A stretch of DNA of 64,000 nt from Vanessa cardui. Taxonomy: Eukaryota > Arthropoda > Insecta > Lepidoptera > Nymphalidae. The stretch is taken from contig NC_061138.1 of the NCBI RefSeq assembly GCF_905220365.1, positions 12,973,814-13,037,813 on the forward strand, written 5' to 3'. This document shows, in pieces, positions 24,475-36,364 of this stretch. The position numbers were made by a program, and so were the translations under genes. Under the pieces are notes generated by a model. The model did no database searches, was not told the origin of the DNA, and saw nothing but the letters and a program-made list of their open reading frames with translations. Positions within the stretch are counted from its first letter, which is position 1. Every line of letters starts with the position of its first letter.

Positions 24475-26011
24475 CTGATATTGTTTTGTCAGGCTTTGTA
24501 ATGGCTTGGTTAGATTCTATTAGATAAAAAAAATTAAATTCATCCTAGTTCTATGTATATTTTTGTTTGATCAAGTCTCGGTTGAATTCGACTTGAGTTT
24601 ATATCGAAAGATTCGTAGCTGAAAAGGAGTACTTTTCGGTAAGCCTTTAATTGAAATTCCCTTCATCATGATATCGGGGATTCTCGACAGACTTTGTATT
24701 GAATAAAATATTTTGTATTGGGGTTTTGTGCTAGTCCTTCGGATTTACGAACACATATTAATGTAGGTGTAAAATTTAGTATACATAGATATACGGGTTT
24801 GAAGGGTAAGTGTGTGTGTCTTTTCAGTTCCCAAGGTTTCCCAATATTAAAATTTCTTACGACGCTTATATCAATAGGCGGCAGTGGAACAAACCATCAA
24901 TTTGGAATAAATTCTCCCCTCGGCCAAACGCAGTTAGTAAAAAAAAGTTCACATACATTCTATAAGAAACTCCTGTCCACAATCACAATCCATGATTTCA
25001 TCCTGTTTGATAGTTTTGTTTGTATACCAGCGGGTCATTTCGTATTTTTTTAGATAATAATTAAATTACGTAACTCAGTAAAATCATTAAACATGTTTAA
25101 AAACATAAATTTAGTTGCATAGAATTGCAAACTTTTACAATATATACCAAAATTGCATATCAAGAAGTTAGCAACTCGATCCGTACAATTATCTTATGCT
25201 ACAAATTTCAGTTTGATCGCTGTAGACGTCTACGAAGTTCGTAGAGCTGCTACGGATGCTACGAATCGCTAGCTTTGCTACTGTTTCAATAGATTGTTAC
25301 AAGTTTTGGTCTGTGCTTTCAATTTGAGCTTATATTATATAGTTAAATCAATTTAAGTGTGTAAAATTATATCATATTGTATATAAAGTGTTTATTTTGT
25401 ATGTATTTAATGCGCTAACACATCGTACAATCGGTTTCGTTTTAACTTTATGCACATATCATGGAATCTTGTGGATATTTTGCTGCTATAATTATTCCAA
25501 TGACTATAAAATTAAGCAATAAGTGCTGATAAAATTATTTTGAAAATTTCTGGACATATTTGAGGGAGACTTGTGTTCCCATCACTAGGGAGGAATGCCT
25601 AGTAAATACATCATTTTACGAATATTATAATAGCAGAACTTCAAAAAAAAAAACCGAAAAAAAGGCAGTACTATTCAATGTGCAATGTATATCGAATTGC
25701 ATCCACTGGTTATGTATTTAGAAAGAGTATATTTCTATATTATTCTCAAATTTGCGTGTTCAGTATTACAGTTACGGTCTATTAGGGTTGAAGTCGGTTG
25801 GGGCACTTTTCACTTAATACATTGTTAACTCTATTTGTGACGGTTTCCGCGTCGTTAGAAAATCATTAACTTAAATATGGTAACATTTGCCAACACAGTA
25901 TTAAAATAAATTGCGATCACGATATTCATGCCGTTCAACGCCGTCATTTAATAACGATCACGTCATCAAAGGTAACAGATCTTTATATCACTAACACTTG
26001 TTGATAGCACA

Positions 26012-26197
26012 ACAACAACAGCCTGTAAATTTCCCACTGATGAGTTAGGGCCTCCTCCCTTTGAGGAGAAGGTTCGGAAAATATTCCAGTGCGGTTTGGT
26101 GGTATATGTGGCAGAATTTCTACGAAATTAGACACATACAGGTTGCCTCACGATGTGTTTCCTCACCGAGCACGAAATGAATTATAAATACAAATTA
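26012..26197 (-). mobile_element. tRNA-derived SINE, 5'-truncated
   Basis: On the plus strand it starts with ACAGCCTGTAAATTTCCCACT, the reversed SINE tail. It continues through GGCAGAATTTCTACGAAATTAG and the CTCACGATG block, and stops near AATTATAAATACAAATT. The tRNA-like head is absent, as expected for 5' truncation during reverse transcription. Confidence 0.75.
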
Positions 26198-28383
26198 TCA
26201 CTACTTGACTGCTCATTTTTATAATATACTTCATATTTTACTTTAATAGTATTTAATTGTTATAATTAAAATTGATTTTATGTCTTTTTAACATTCTTCC
26301 TTCTTTCGTCACGCGTGTAATAATATATGATGTGTAATCTCAAGGAGGTGTGACGAACTGTGACACTTAAATTACGGTACTTATTTTTCAAAAATAAGTT
26401 CGACTGTATGAAGGGCTATGGTGAAGGTAACCTTGAAGTCTCTTCGACTTGTAATTTAATCTGAAAGCTGGTTATCTTGTCTACTCTAGTCTTGATTTTC
26501 TTTGATTATTTATCTATTTGAAACACCATCGGTATATTCACAAAAACAATGCAATAAAAATTACACGGACCAGTGCAGTGTGATACATCACTACAGGTAT
26601 TTAAAGCGCTGTTGAATTAAATAAAATGTAATACACTCTTAAATAATAACAGAAACTTAAGGTAGAACAAACATAGACAAATACGGCTTAAGGATTAATA
26701 CAAATAAACATGATTGTTGATTATTTGAACTCAGTGGTCCTTGCACAAGTTTAAACACGTAATCTTCAATTAAAATTCACTATTTTCAGTCTTTGGTTGA
26801 TTTATTTTGAATGTTAAAAAAATTAACATTTGAATAAAAACTGTACAAAGCTGCGTGAAATCTACATAAAATGAGAGGTTATAGTAAAATTTTTAAGCGT
26901 TCTTCAAGTAAAGTCTGCCTCCACGTAGTTAAGGCTAATAATATTACCTTCCGCCGTACCGCTGGATAAAATTAACTTGCATAATTTTGTTCACCGTTGT
27001 TAACTTGTTGGCTTCTTTAAATTCATTGTGCGGTATATATTGGTAACGTGTTCGTAACAAGTAGAGGGAACTTGCCGCACAGAGTACGTGCTCGACGTAT
27101 ATCGAATGAAGTTGTGCAATTTTAGAATATTCCCAGCTTTAAATAACCTTGTAACTAAAAATAAATAAAGATGTTAATCTTTTAACTCTTTCTAGTCATG
27201 TTGGAATTGATGTTTCATCTAATTATGAGAGTAAAAGAATACAGAGCGTCTGTATTTGCAAATGGAACATACATCTATTTATGAACTATGACAGATTCCG
27301 CACAGTTGTCTAGTCTCCATATATTCTTATATTTACCACAGCTAAGGGGCAATGCAATACATATAGGTTAAATAAACATCATCATTATTTTTATAATTTT
27401 TAAAAACAAATAGTTCTTCTTGTAGTTATAAATGTCAAATTACACTTCAGTTTTTAAATTCTCGTTCTTTACATAGAATATGTGCAAAATTTTATTATTA
27501 TATGCTATGTTATGCCAAATGTCACGTAAAAGTAAAACTTAGAATCAAATTCTAAATCCGAATGATAAATATGCTCTACTCTGCGTTATAAAAATCTACA
27601 TGTATCAGATAATAATCGTGTATGTGTCATGTGTGTTTACCAAAAATCGTTAAAGCAAATTCGTTAAAATTTAATTTAATTTAATCCAATAACATATTAC
27701 GTTCTACCAATAAGGTAATCCTGTTCATTAAACTTTCGCTCAGAGTAGGTGCTTTAAGTATTACGTCACAATCCTCGTTCGGTGGATTTTCGGAGCTTTG
27801 AATAAAAGTTGTCAAATTGAAATTGTTCGAATTTTATCCGTTTTGATAACGAGCAGACGGGTTGACAAATTAAGAAACTTATTGAAAATATTTATTCGAA
27901 GATGACGAATATTTGTAGAGATTTATTTTTTAAAATATATTGTTTCTAAAGAATTTAAGTCAGACGAAATGACCTAAATACTATCGTAAAAAATGTAGTT
28001 TAATATGAAACTGTAACAGTACTAAATGAATTCGTATGCGATAACCTATTTGTCTGAACGCAGTACGCGGAAGCCTCCTTATCGTTTTTATTAAAACCCG
28101 ACATGGTTCCGTATCTCCATATTTAACGATCGAGTTGAAGGCAGAGATAGTTTTCAATAAAAGTAAAATTGATAAAATAAATAATTGGGTCATTGAATAC
28201 GCGTATCGGGAGTGATCTCTGTATTGAGTTTGTTAAGTATCCTTAACGTGTTGGATCTTTAACATTGTGAAAGGCTACCGTGACGATGATAACACCTGCT
28301 ATAAACGTCGCTCCTTATGCTAATGATTTGCTTTCGACGAAATTTAAATAATTCGCTCAAGTCTTTTGTATAATAATAAAATA
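26198..28383. other. AT-rich non-coding stretch
   Basis: Nothing recognised on either strand. The open frame at 27981-28193 has no recognisable domain. Confidence 0.4.
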
Positions 28384-28701
28384 TTGTATACGTATTGGAG
28401 CCGAGATGGCCCAGTGGTTAGAACGCGTGCATCTTAACCGATGATTGGGGGTTAAAACCAAGTATCACTGAGTACACATGTGTTTAATTTGTGTTTATAA
28501 TTTATCTCGTGCTCGGCGGTGAAGGCAAACATCGTGAGGAAACCTGCATGTGTCTAATATCATAGAAATTCTGCCACATGTGTATTCCACCAACCCGAAT
28601 TGGAACAGTATTGTGGAATATGTTCCGAACTTTCTCCTAAAAGGGAGAAGAGGCCTTAGTTCAGCAGTGGGAAATATACAAGCTGTTGTTGTATACGTAT
28701 T
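28384..28701 (+). mobile_element. Full-length tRNA-derived SINE with 13-bp target duplication
   Basis: The element spans about 28397-28688. It begins GAGCCGAGATGGCCCAGTGG (A-box region of a tRNA-like head) and has a decayed B-box (GGGGGTTAAAACC). The conserved body includes GTGAGGAAACCTGCATG, and it ends CAGCAGTGGGAAATATACA. The duplication TTGTATACGTATT is present at 28384-28396 and 28689-28701. Such SINEs are transcribed by RNA polymerase III and mobilised by a partner LINE. This is the best preserved copy in the window and resembles the Metulj-type SINEs of butterflies; that name is from memory. Confidence 0.88.
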
Positions 28702-29246
28702 TAAGGTATTTTCAAAATGATTTAACACTTTCCGGCTGTAGTAATGTTTGCTGAGTTCAGCGTCGAAATCTAGCGTATAATTAGTTTATAAGAAGTTAGC
28801 GGGCAAACTGTCAGGCGCAATTAGTGATATTGTGTGTGCAGTGTATAAAGTCTTTGTACAAAAGTTGAATATTACAGAGTGGTAATCTTAAACAATATAA
28901 ATTGACATACATTGCAAATTAATTGAAATAAACATCAAAATGCGATTCTGTTTCAATAATTGATGTATTAGGGAATATCTAAGTCGACGAGTCCTTGTGT
29001 CCGTAATTAAAACTGTTTGTTGTTTTCCATTAAATCTTTATGGACCTCGTCATATTCATTTAAGCACTTCTTAATATTCCACTGGTGTATTAGAGAGCCA
29101 TTTAATGAAATGCTACTGATCCTCCATTATCGTAATAATTGTTATTGATACTAATAGAATGATTTCATTTATTTTCGGTTAACAATTATTGCTTGTTACC
29201 AGTCGCATAAAATTATAATTTACTCGTATATAAACTAATAACTACT
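28702..29246. other. AT-rich non-coding stretch
   Basis: Nothing recognised. Confidence 0.4.
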
Positions 29247-29533
29247 TTACTTGGTGGTGGGGCTTTGTGCGAGCCCGTCTAGGTAGGTACCACCCACTCA
29301 TCTATTCTACCGCCAAATAACAGTACTCAGTATTGTTGTGTTCCGGTTTGAAGGGTGAGTGAGCCAGTGTAACTACAGGCACAAGGGACATAACATCTTA
29401 GTTCCCAAGGTTGGTGGCACATTGACGATGTAAGGTAATATATCTTACAGTGTCATTGTCTATGGGTGATGGTGACCACTTTCCATCAGGTGGCCCATAT
29501 GCTCGTCCGCCAACCTATACCATAAAAAAAAAA
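29247..29533 (+). mobile_element. Dispersed lepidopteran repeat (CCATCAGGT family), near full length
   Basis: The order is CTTGGTGGTGGGGCTTTGTG, GGTACCACCCACTCATC, TTCCGGTTTGAAGGGTGAG, CACAAGGGACATAACATCTT, GGTGACCACTTTCCATCAGG, GGCCCATATGCTCGTCCGCC, then an A-rich tail. No open frame or tRNA head is present. The 3' end resembles that following the LINE remnant at 44.7 kb (TTTCCATCAGGTAACAAACG), which suggests a non-autonomous element or truncated LINE using the same 3' tail. Nearly the same unit recurs at 47431. Confidence 0.8.
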
Positions 29534-29544
29534 CTAAATAGTAC

Positions 29545-29742
29545 TCGCCCGAGGTTTTACTTGCGTTTAAGTGTGTTGATTCTCATGGGTTAGCCAAAAA
29601 AGTATGTGCTATGTCCTTTCTTGGAGGTCAAGTTTTCTTTATACCAAATGACATCAAACTCGATTCAGTGGTTTGGCCGTGAAAGAGCGACGTACAGACA
29701 CACAGACAGAGTTACTTTCACATATATAATATTGATATAGAT
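29545..29742 (+). mobile_element. RTE-like LINE 3' tail
   Basis: Begins CTCGCCCGAGGTTTTACTTG and ends GTACAGACACACAGACAGAG followed by TTACTTTCACATATATAATA. This matches the general 3' structure of RTE-like tails in Lepidoptera. It starts about 11 bp after the A-rich tail of the neighbouring repeat, suggesting insertion into or beside that tail. No coding sequence remains. Confidence 0.6.
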
Positions 29743-30099
29743 TGTATCATGTCAGACGTGTTTCAAGTAAAGTACAACTACAACTGTTTACAACGTTTTA
29801 AAACAATAATATTAAAATATAAGAATATCAACGTGGCATTAACCTCTCGTTGTTTTTAACGCGGTAGAGCGTATAAAAGCAAGCAAATAACCTATTAATG
29901 ATGCGTTAATAGATACGTGGGCATGATAAGATATGACGATATGACGTTATATCGAAGCCTGTATCAGCCATTGCTATTTCTAGCAAAAACATCTGCGTAT
30001 GATAATTAATTCATCTGGAATATTGGCGCGATTTATTGTTGTTATTAATTAATATGGATTCATTATCGTTATGTATCGTGGAATTTGACGACGATGGCA

Positions 30100-30306
30100 A
30101 GTTGTCACCACCGCCCATAGTCATTAGTGTTGTGGGAAATACTAACCACTTCTTAGGAACTAAGATATTACATCCCTGATGTCTGTAGTTACACTGGGTC
30201 GCTCACCTTTCAATTCATAATTCTGAGTATTGTTGGTTCGTTGTCGAATATATGATAAGTAGGTGATACCTACCTAGACGCACTAGCACAAAAACAAGTC
30301 ACCACA
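30100..30306 (-). repeat. Dispersed lepidopteran repeat (CCATCAGGT family), decayed
   Basis: On the plus strand the reversed motifs appear in order: CACCACCGCCCATAG, GAACTAAGATATTACATCCC, TGTAGTTACACTGG, CTCACCTTTCAAT and GATACCTACCTAGACG. Divergence is high compared with the copies at 29247 and 47431. Confidence 0.65.
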
Positions 30307-30527
30307 AAATACCATGATACTGGGAGCCGTAGTCTTCCTGAAATATGTCCATAGCCCCTGGATAAGTAATGTTAGCGGACTAACATCAATCAATGATATT
30401 ATTATATGGTTCATTCGAAAATAAAATATTTTACTCAAATATTTACGTTACTTGGTTATGAAACGTGTAAATACTTTTTTAACGCTGTCAAATTGCTACA
30501 GAACGTGGATTCGTTATAAAAATTAAC

Positions 30528-30670
30528 CTTAAAATAATTCTCGTGTTTCAGAATACGATGAGATTCGAAATCTATGCTCTCTAAATCATTACGAATGCAA
30601 CGACTACACGTGGCGCTATTTGTGCATTCTAACGTTACGCCGTCCACCGGCGCGCGCTTAACTACGCAAA
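30528..30670 (-). CDS. Possible cysteine-rich exon, unrecognised
   Basis: On the minus strand an open frame runs through VDGVTLECTNSATCSRCIR and on to FESHRILKHENYFK. An AG acceptor (AATAAG) occurs at the upstream edge and a weak donor AAG/GTTAAT at the downstream edge. Base composition is more balanced than its surroundings. There is no in-frame ATG and the frame also continues past the donor to a stop. I do not recognise the protein. Chance open frame or a conserved non-coding element are serious alternatives. Confidence 0.18.
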
Positions 30671-30785
30671 CTTATTTGAACAAGTAATCACGCTTTCATA
30701 TGTAAAGGCTATAGCTATCTAGATGTTGAATGATGAGAAATAAACTAGATGATTTAATCCCGCTTCGTTTGAATTTTATCAGCAT

Positions 30786-31012
30786 GATAAGACTAGCGAC
30801 CCGCCCCGGCTGCGCACGGGTACTTTATATGTATCGTTCAAAAAAATCACATAAAACCGTTATAAATTGTAGCCTATGTGTAATCCTGATGTATATCCTA
30901 TATAACTGTAAAATTTAATCCAAAGCCGTCCAGTAGGTTTTTCGTGAAAGAGTAACAAACATACATAAATCCATCCTCACAAACTTTCGCATTTATAATA
31001 TTAGTAGGATAT
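30786..31012 (+). mobile_element. RTE-like LINE 3' tail
   Basis: Starts GCGACCCGCCCCGGCTGCGC with GCACGGGTA, then GTCCAGTAGGTTTTTCGTG and AAAGAGTAACAAACATACAT. It ends with CTTTCGCATTTATAATATTA followed by GTAGGAT. This terminal sequence is very common in lepidopteran genomes at 3' ends of non-LTR elements. Non-coding, 5'-truncated. Confidence 0.7.
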
Positions 31013-32847
31013 AATACTTAATAATATAATTTAATTAACATATATTTATAATTTACATTCTGAATCGGTGGTAACTTTATATTAAATTTACTCTTTTAAA
31101 ATGACAATCAAAAGCGCTTTTAGGGCGCTATATTTTATTTTAACTTTATTTGAAAACTAAGCACGTACAATGTACATACTACTAATTAATATAGAACGTA
31201 CAACTGTTGTTAATTTTCTCTTAATATTTAAATAGAATCAATCATATTTTATTCGCACGAATTGAATTTGTAAATTAATTACATAACAATAAACCATTGT
31301 ATCCAAAATTTGACCGTTAACGTTCTAATAAACATGGCGAGCTAATTATAAAATTGAAGACTAAATTATATTCAATCGTTTCCATCAACTTTCTACGTTT
31401 TATTTGACATACAAATGTCTTAGAATTATTTTCGTATCAATGACTTATCGATATATAAGAAATGCTGTGTGTCGATTATATTTTAACAATCCGATATGTA
31501 ACCTTGATTTTGAGATATTCTGATATTATTTATATATCAGAATATCTCAAAATCTTTTGGTGATTGGAATATCTGATCTATCTTTATAAGAAAAAGCGAG
31601 TTCCATTACTAGCAGAAAAAAAAATTGTAAAATATTTTACAACCAAAATCGATGTTGATTTTTTATATTCAAAAATAGTTTAGTTGCTTTCTTTAACTGA
31701 AATACATATATTATACTACGATAAATTTTTGTTTTGTAAATTAGATGTTTTCGGTTACGATTACCATTGGGGCTATGGAGCTTCAAACAATCCTTGGGAT
31801 GTATTAAAATTACAATGCTCCAACTTAAAAAAAAAAATTTCGACTTATTTTCTAGAAGTATCACCTGTTTCGACTGACAACGTAAAGCCTATGCCTTACT
31901 TCTCAGTCGAATCAGAACCAATATACCTGAAACATTGTTATATTGATACAAATATTGTCCCAGTACCATGAAACGGTGTGTAAAGCCAATAGTATCGCTT
32001 ACACAGCGACATTTCAGTTCTTTATTCAATGAAATCAATATTTTACGTGTACTTAGGGGAAAGATTTATTTAGCTATACGAGATTTCTTTGTAAAGTAAA
32101 TAACGGCCGTGAAATACACGTTTGGTCTTTTGGTGCGGAAATTCTCTTTGAGGTAGCATTTATATTTCAATACCTTAACAGTGTATCGTGGAACAATGGA
32201 TCTCAGTTATAAAATAGCCCGAAAGTGTTTTGTTTTATAAAGCAATACTATTTTGTTCAATAACTAGTCGTTCTTTGGTTAGCACTTTTATATTTTAGTA
32301 ATATTGTCTCTTATTATTATTGCTTTATGTCGTATTCGTTTTTTATCTGTTATTATTTCCGATGCCCGAGGTAACGGGACCAGGCAAACACCAGTGCTTT
32401 GCTGTGACTGAGTTATTCTGAGCTGGCTTTTGTCACACGACATTTTATGTGGCAGAAAAACTGTCATCGTGTTTTAATTCTTTGGTGTGTAACAATAAGA
32501 GTAACGTCATTTGTTAAATGTTATTGGCTGTAACATTTTATAAGTTTTTAGTTTTTAATAAATTTTTGATTGTTATATAATGTATTTGTTAGATATTCTA
32601 TCGTAGCTCTACGCTTTGTGCCGTTCTGACGTTAGTGAGCCGTGTGATTTAAGATAGTGGTTCTGCAGAGACAACGTATTGTTAATACGTAATCGTCCTC
32701 AGCGTTAAATATTCTAGAGCGCGTGAGTGGTAACATATCGATTTATCTCTTTCTGTCGTCGCTAATTTGACAGTCGAAACATGACAAAGCATCACGTAAC
32801 TGTAGCCAATATAACGTGTGTATAAGTCAAGTTTATTTTTAAAATAC
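31013..32847. other. AT-rich non-coding stretch
   Basis: Contains the perfect 21-bp hairpin described separately; otherwise nothing recognised. The frames at 31637-31864 and 31684-31971 lack domains. Confidence 0.4.
31506..31554. repeat. Perfect 21-bp inverted repeat, 7-nt loop
   Basis: The arm at 31506-31526 (GATTTTGAGATATTCTGATA plus T) is exactly complementary to 31534-31554. The loop is 7 nt. No mismatch over 21 bp implies a recent origin or selection. It could be a palindromic mobile-element core, a template-switch product or a transcribed hairpin. Confidence 0.85.
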
Positions 32848-33075
32848 TTTATGAGCCCAAGAGCTCAGTGGTAAGACATGTGATTTTCGATTGAAATTGC
32901 AAATTTAATACCGAGCGCGAAGATCTGAACATTCACGTGCTCAATTTATGTGTGTTATTCAATTTCGGTGAAGGAAAACTATGTGTTGGATTTAATTCTG
33001 ACCTAAGGGTTTTTAACAACACGCGCAGAGGATGAGTTCTTTGTCCAGCATTGGACGTTTACCAGGATGCTAAAG
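32848..33075 (+). mobile_element. Highly diverged tRNA-derived SINE
   Basis: AAGAGCTCAGTGGTAAGACATG resembles the tRNA-like head. ATTCACGTGCTCAATTTATG, CGGTGAAGGAAAAC and a tail-like GTCCAGCATTGGACGTTTAC follow in the expected order. Similarity is patchy, so this is an old copy or a different SINE subfamily. Confidence 0.5.
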
Positions 33076-35159
33076 GTTAGGTAATATAACCTTTTATATG
33101 AAGCTCGTATAACCGATCGATCTAATCTTGTATCGACCAATAATAAGACTGGTAAATAATAATAACCAATAACGTGTTCTCATTTCCTCCCCAAACAAGA
33201 CTACAATATCGTGTTTGTGTATCTAATTGTATTGAAGTAGTTGATTGCCTGACCACTGTTCGTCGGTCTGTTACATGTGTGCTTATTAAATTCCGCGATA
33301 CACGGCCACTCGGTGAGACCGAATGAGTTTTGGATATTAAAAACTGGGACGTGCCATATTTGGGTCATATCCAAATATGGATTAAAGCTCCATCGAATAT
33401 AGAGCGGAAGGTATTTTGAAATGAAGAACTGTTTATACAAAGGATATTCAATCATGCAATGAATCAATCTTGAAAAACAAAACCTTAATAGACAAGTCGC
33501 ATTATTTGATAACAATGTTATAAGTTGTAATATAATAATAATAAAAAGTTCGTATGTGTATGCCGATTTAATTAAATCGTAAATAGTTGCTTGTCATAGT
33601 TTATTCGTCGAACTTTTTTTAATATTTCATCTACAATATATATTACTACGCTATATACTACGCAGATGTAGAACCATGTCGGCCTACGTAGCATCACAAA
33701 ATTTTCATATGCTCAAATTTTTGTTTAAAATTAAACACGATAGTAGTAATAACATAATTGTTTTTTTTTTTTTATGTGATATTGTATCCACTGTTGGTTG
33801 TCCTAATAAAAATAAAATAAAATAAAACACGTGTCGTGATATAGAGAGAATAACAACTCGTGTTTCCGTCAACCCGCAGTGAGATATCGCGGTGGAATAA
33901 GCTCCAGAGTTTTTCTTCAAGACTTTTACAGGCAGTTACAGTACTTAACCGACATTTTACCAACAATTACCTACACTTCAGATATGACCTTGTTTTCTGT
34001 AGTTAACTTAAAATACTGAACGGTAATTCGTTAACTTTTATAAGTCTAAACAAATGTCTATATATTAAAGTAATATTTAAGCCGAAATATCTGTACAACA
34101 TTATTCTTTCTCTGTTGCTCAATTTTCCGTTTGTTTTGTTTTTTTTTTCACTTCTGTTGTTGTAGCTAGCAATAGTAATGAATAATTTAAACAGCATTTA
34201 GTGTTTGATTTTAAATGATTATACATTATCCATGTATGTATATTACCTAATTGTATACTTATCACAATGAAGAATGTAAATATCGCTGGCAAACATAATG
34301 AATAAATAAAAAAATAAATAAACGGCTATTTTTTTGGTCTCTTTGCCAAATTTATTCAGGTGCACCGAGTTTATATGCTTTGATTTTTTAACGTCCCAGT
34401 TGAGTTTTTGTTCTCATCCCTATCATAACATAATCGAATAAAATATATTTTATTGAAGTTAACGTTATTTCAGGATAAAAAAATAAGATTCGTCACGTTT
34501 TCCTCTTAAAGATATTCAAAGCTACAAATCTTAATGGGACACTTAAATTTGTTTCAAAGGAAATATTAGCATACTATTTATTATTCGGTCAGAAAGCTAT
34601 ATACAATTTTTAGAAGGAAATGCTTTATCTCTCTGCAGTAATTAAATATGTAATTTTGAAATGATGGAAAGAAGAAATAAATAATATATACATTTTATTT
34701 AGTTATTTCCACCATTTCTTCTTTACCGAGTAATTCTCGGGTGGACTCTTAATGGGACAAAAACTAAATGGAGATCGCTAATAATTTAAATTAATTTATA
34801 ACAATAAAGTTTAAAGTTTGAAAATATTTCACAAAAAGTATTATGTGTCTGATACATTTATTTTCATTTCAATAGAATGTTTCTTTTTTTGTTACAATGT
34901 CACACGTCGAGTATTCTTCAATAAATAACTAAATATTCATAAATATGTTCTTGCATCGTTACACTGATTTGCAAAACAATCATTGATATTCGAGTGTAGG
35001 TTCTCTTCTGCAGACTTTCGATTATAAAATGAAAGTATCTCCTCAGCGATTTCCTTTATGAAGCCTAAGTTAAGTACGTACACATCTAATAATATTTGCG
35101 GAATGCTAACCTGTTAATTTTCATGTATTGAACTAGGCTTTATTTAATAACAAATATGT
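33076..35159. other. AT-rich non-coding stretch
   Basis: No gene is recognised. It has a 13-base T run near 33761, AAATA-type low complexity at 33805-33825 and 34300-34322, and a CTACG-rich patch at 33645-33690. Near 34630-34730 there is an imperfect inverted repeat of GAAAGAAGAAAT-like arms. Confidence 0.4.
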
Positions 35160-35318
35160 AGGTGGTAGGGAATTGGAACACCTGATGGTAGACGATCACC
35201 ACCGCCCACAGACACGGGTAGTATAAGAAATATTAAGAATACATTTCACCGCCAACGCCCGACCAACTCGGGAACTAAGATATTATTACCGTTAAACCCG
35301 TAGTTACACTGGCATTTC
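35160..35318 (-). repeat. Dispersed repeat related to the CCATCAGGT family
   Basis: On the plus strand it reads ACACCTGATGGTAGACGATC, CACCACCGCCCACAG, GGGAACTAAGATATTATTAC and CGTAGTTACACTGGC. The CCATCAGGT end is therefore on the left. The middle differs from the 29247 copy, suggesting a distinct subfamily. Confidence 0.6.
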
Positions 35319-35893
35319 TGTTGACATTCCGATTATATTGAATCAGTTTGAAATCTGTTAATGTATATAAACGTTATGCGTAAAAATGTAGTTTAATTAG
35401 TGTTTTAAACTATGATTCAAAATGATATTGTCGTGCACGTGCTTTCGGTAACTCTACGTCGGAAAAGCTACAATCAAATTTGACCTACCAACTTTTCTAT
35501 CAACGTGACTAAACAAGTTAAAACTCGAAAAGGTTATTTTATGCGTGTGAATGAATAAAAATTCCCTTGAACATGAGCAATGCCTTTGTTAGATAATTAG
35601 GTACTTATATTCTATCCTCCAGTTGAGCGTAAATCTTTTGCGAGCAGTGGGTACTACAATGGCCTCAAGTCTGGATCAAACATGCAAGTTTCCGTTGAAC
35701 GATAACCTATCGAGGCTGAATTACTTATTCGATCTTACATTTTAATTAGGTATGAGGCAGTACGTATTCTATTTTCGAAACACTTTAAAGTTTTCATGAG
35801 CTTAATTTGGTTTTGTAATTGTTCATCGTTGTTATACTTTGATGGGTGAAGAAAAACATCGTGAAATTCGCATCGTGAAGTATAAAAAAAAGT

Positions 35894-36195
35894 AACAGCC
35901 TGTAAATTTCCCACTGCTGGGCTAATGGCCTCCTCTCCCGTTAAGAGGGCTTGGAACATATTTCACCACGCTGTTCCAATGCGGGTTTAGTGTAATGCAC
36001 ATGTGGCAGAATTTCGATGAAATGAGATACATGCAGGTTTCCTCACGAACATCGTGAGGAAGGAAACCTTCACCGCCGAGCATGAGATGAATTATAAACA
36101 CAAATGAAGCACATATATATAGTAATGCTTGCCTGGGTTTGAACCCGCAATCATCGGTTAAGATCCACGTGTTCTAACCACTGGGCCATCTCGGC
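35894..36195 (-). mobile_element. tRNA-derived SINE, near full length
   Basis: Reversed tail ACAGCCTGTAAATTTCCCAC at the left; reversed B-box GGGTTTGAACCCGCAATC and A-box region TTCTAACCACTGGGCCATCT at the right. All segments of the family are present. It carries a private rearrangement at 36036-36068, where the CTCACG/CGTGAG block appears in both orientations and forms a palindrome. Confidence 0.85.
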
Positions 36196-36364
36196 GCATA
36201 AGTATGCCACATGTTAATCCATCGACAAGAATTTTGGTATATGGTAAAATAAGTTTCCAACTTTCTTCTCAGAAGAGCCTTTAGAATAAGCCGAATATGA
36301 ATAAGCCGTACATGGGACATTTACAGTCTGTTAATTTATGAATAATATTTCGATTGTCGTTTGT

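Larger units (their letters stand above)
19447..26011. other. 6.5 kb of unique AT-rich non-coding DNA
   Basis: No gene or complete mobile element is seen. Local structures are hairpins at 20238-20275, 20833-20850, 24437-24474 and 25222-25244. The frames at 24007-24222 and 24718-25053 lack recognisable domains and codon bias. At 22498/22499 TTTCTAG abuts GTAAGG, a weak recursive-splice candidate. Confidence 0.4.

Noticed and set aside
24718..25053. 111-codon open frame on the plus strand
   Set aside because: Non-ATG start, low-complexity hydrophobic composition, no domain recognised.
28398..28470. Possible tRNA gene from A-box and B-box-like motifs
   Set aside because: The cloverleaf is not maintained and the sequence continues into the SINE body with flanking target duplications, so it is a SINE head, as are the similar motifs at 36.1, 46.4 and 56.3 kb.
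33201..33515. 104-codon open frame on the minus strand
   Set aside because: Non-ATG start, codon use like the AT-rich background, no domain or splice context.
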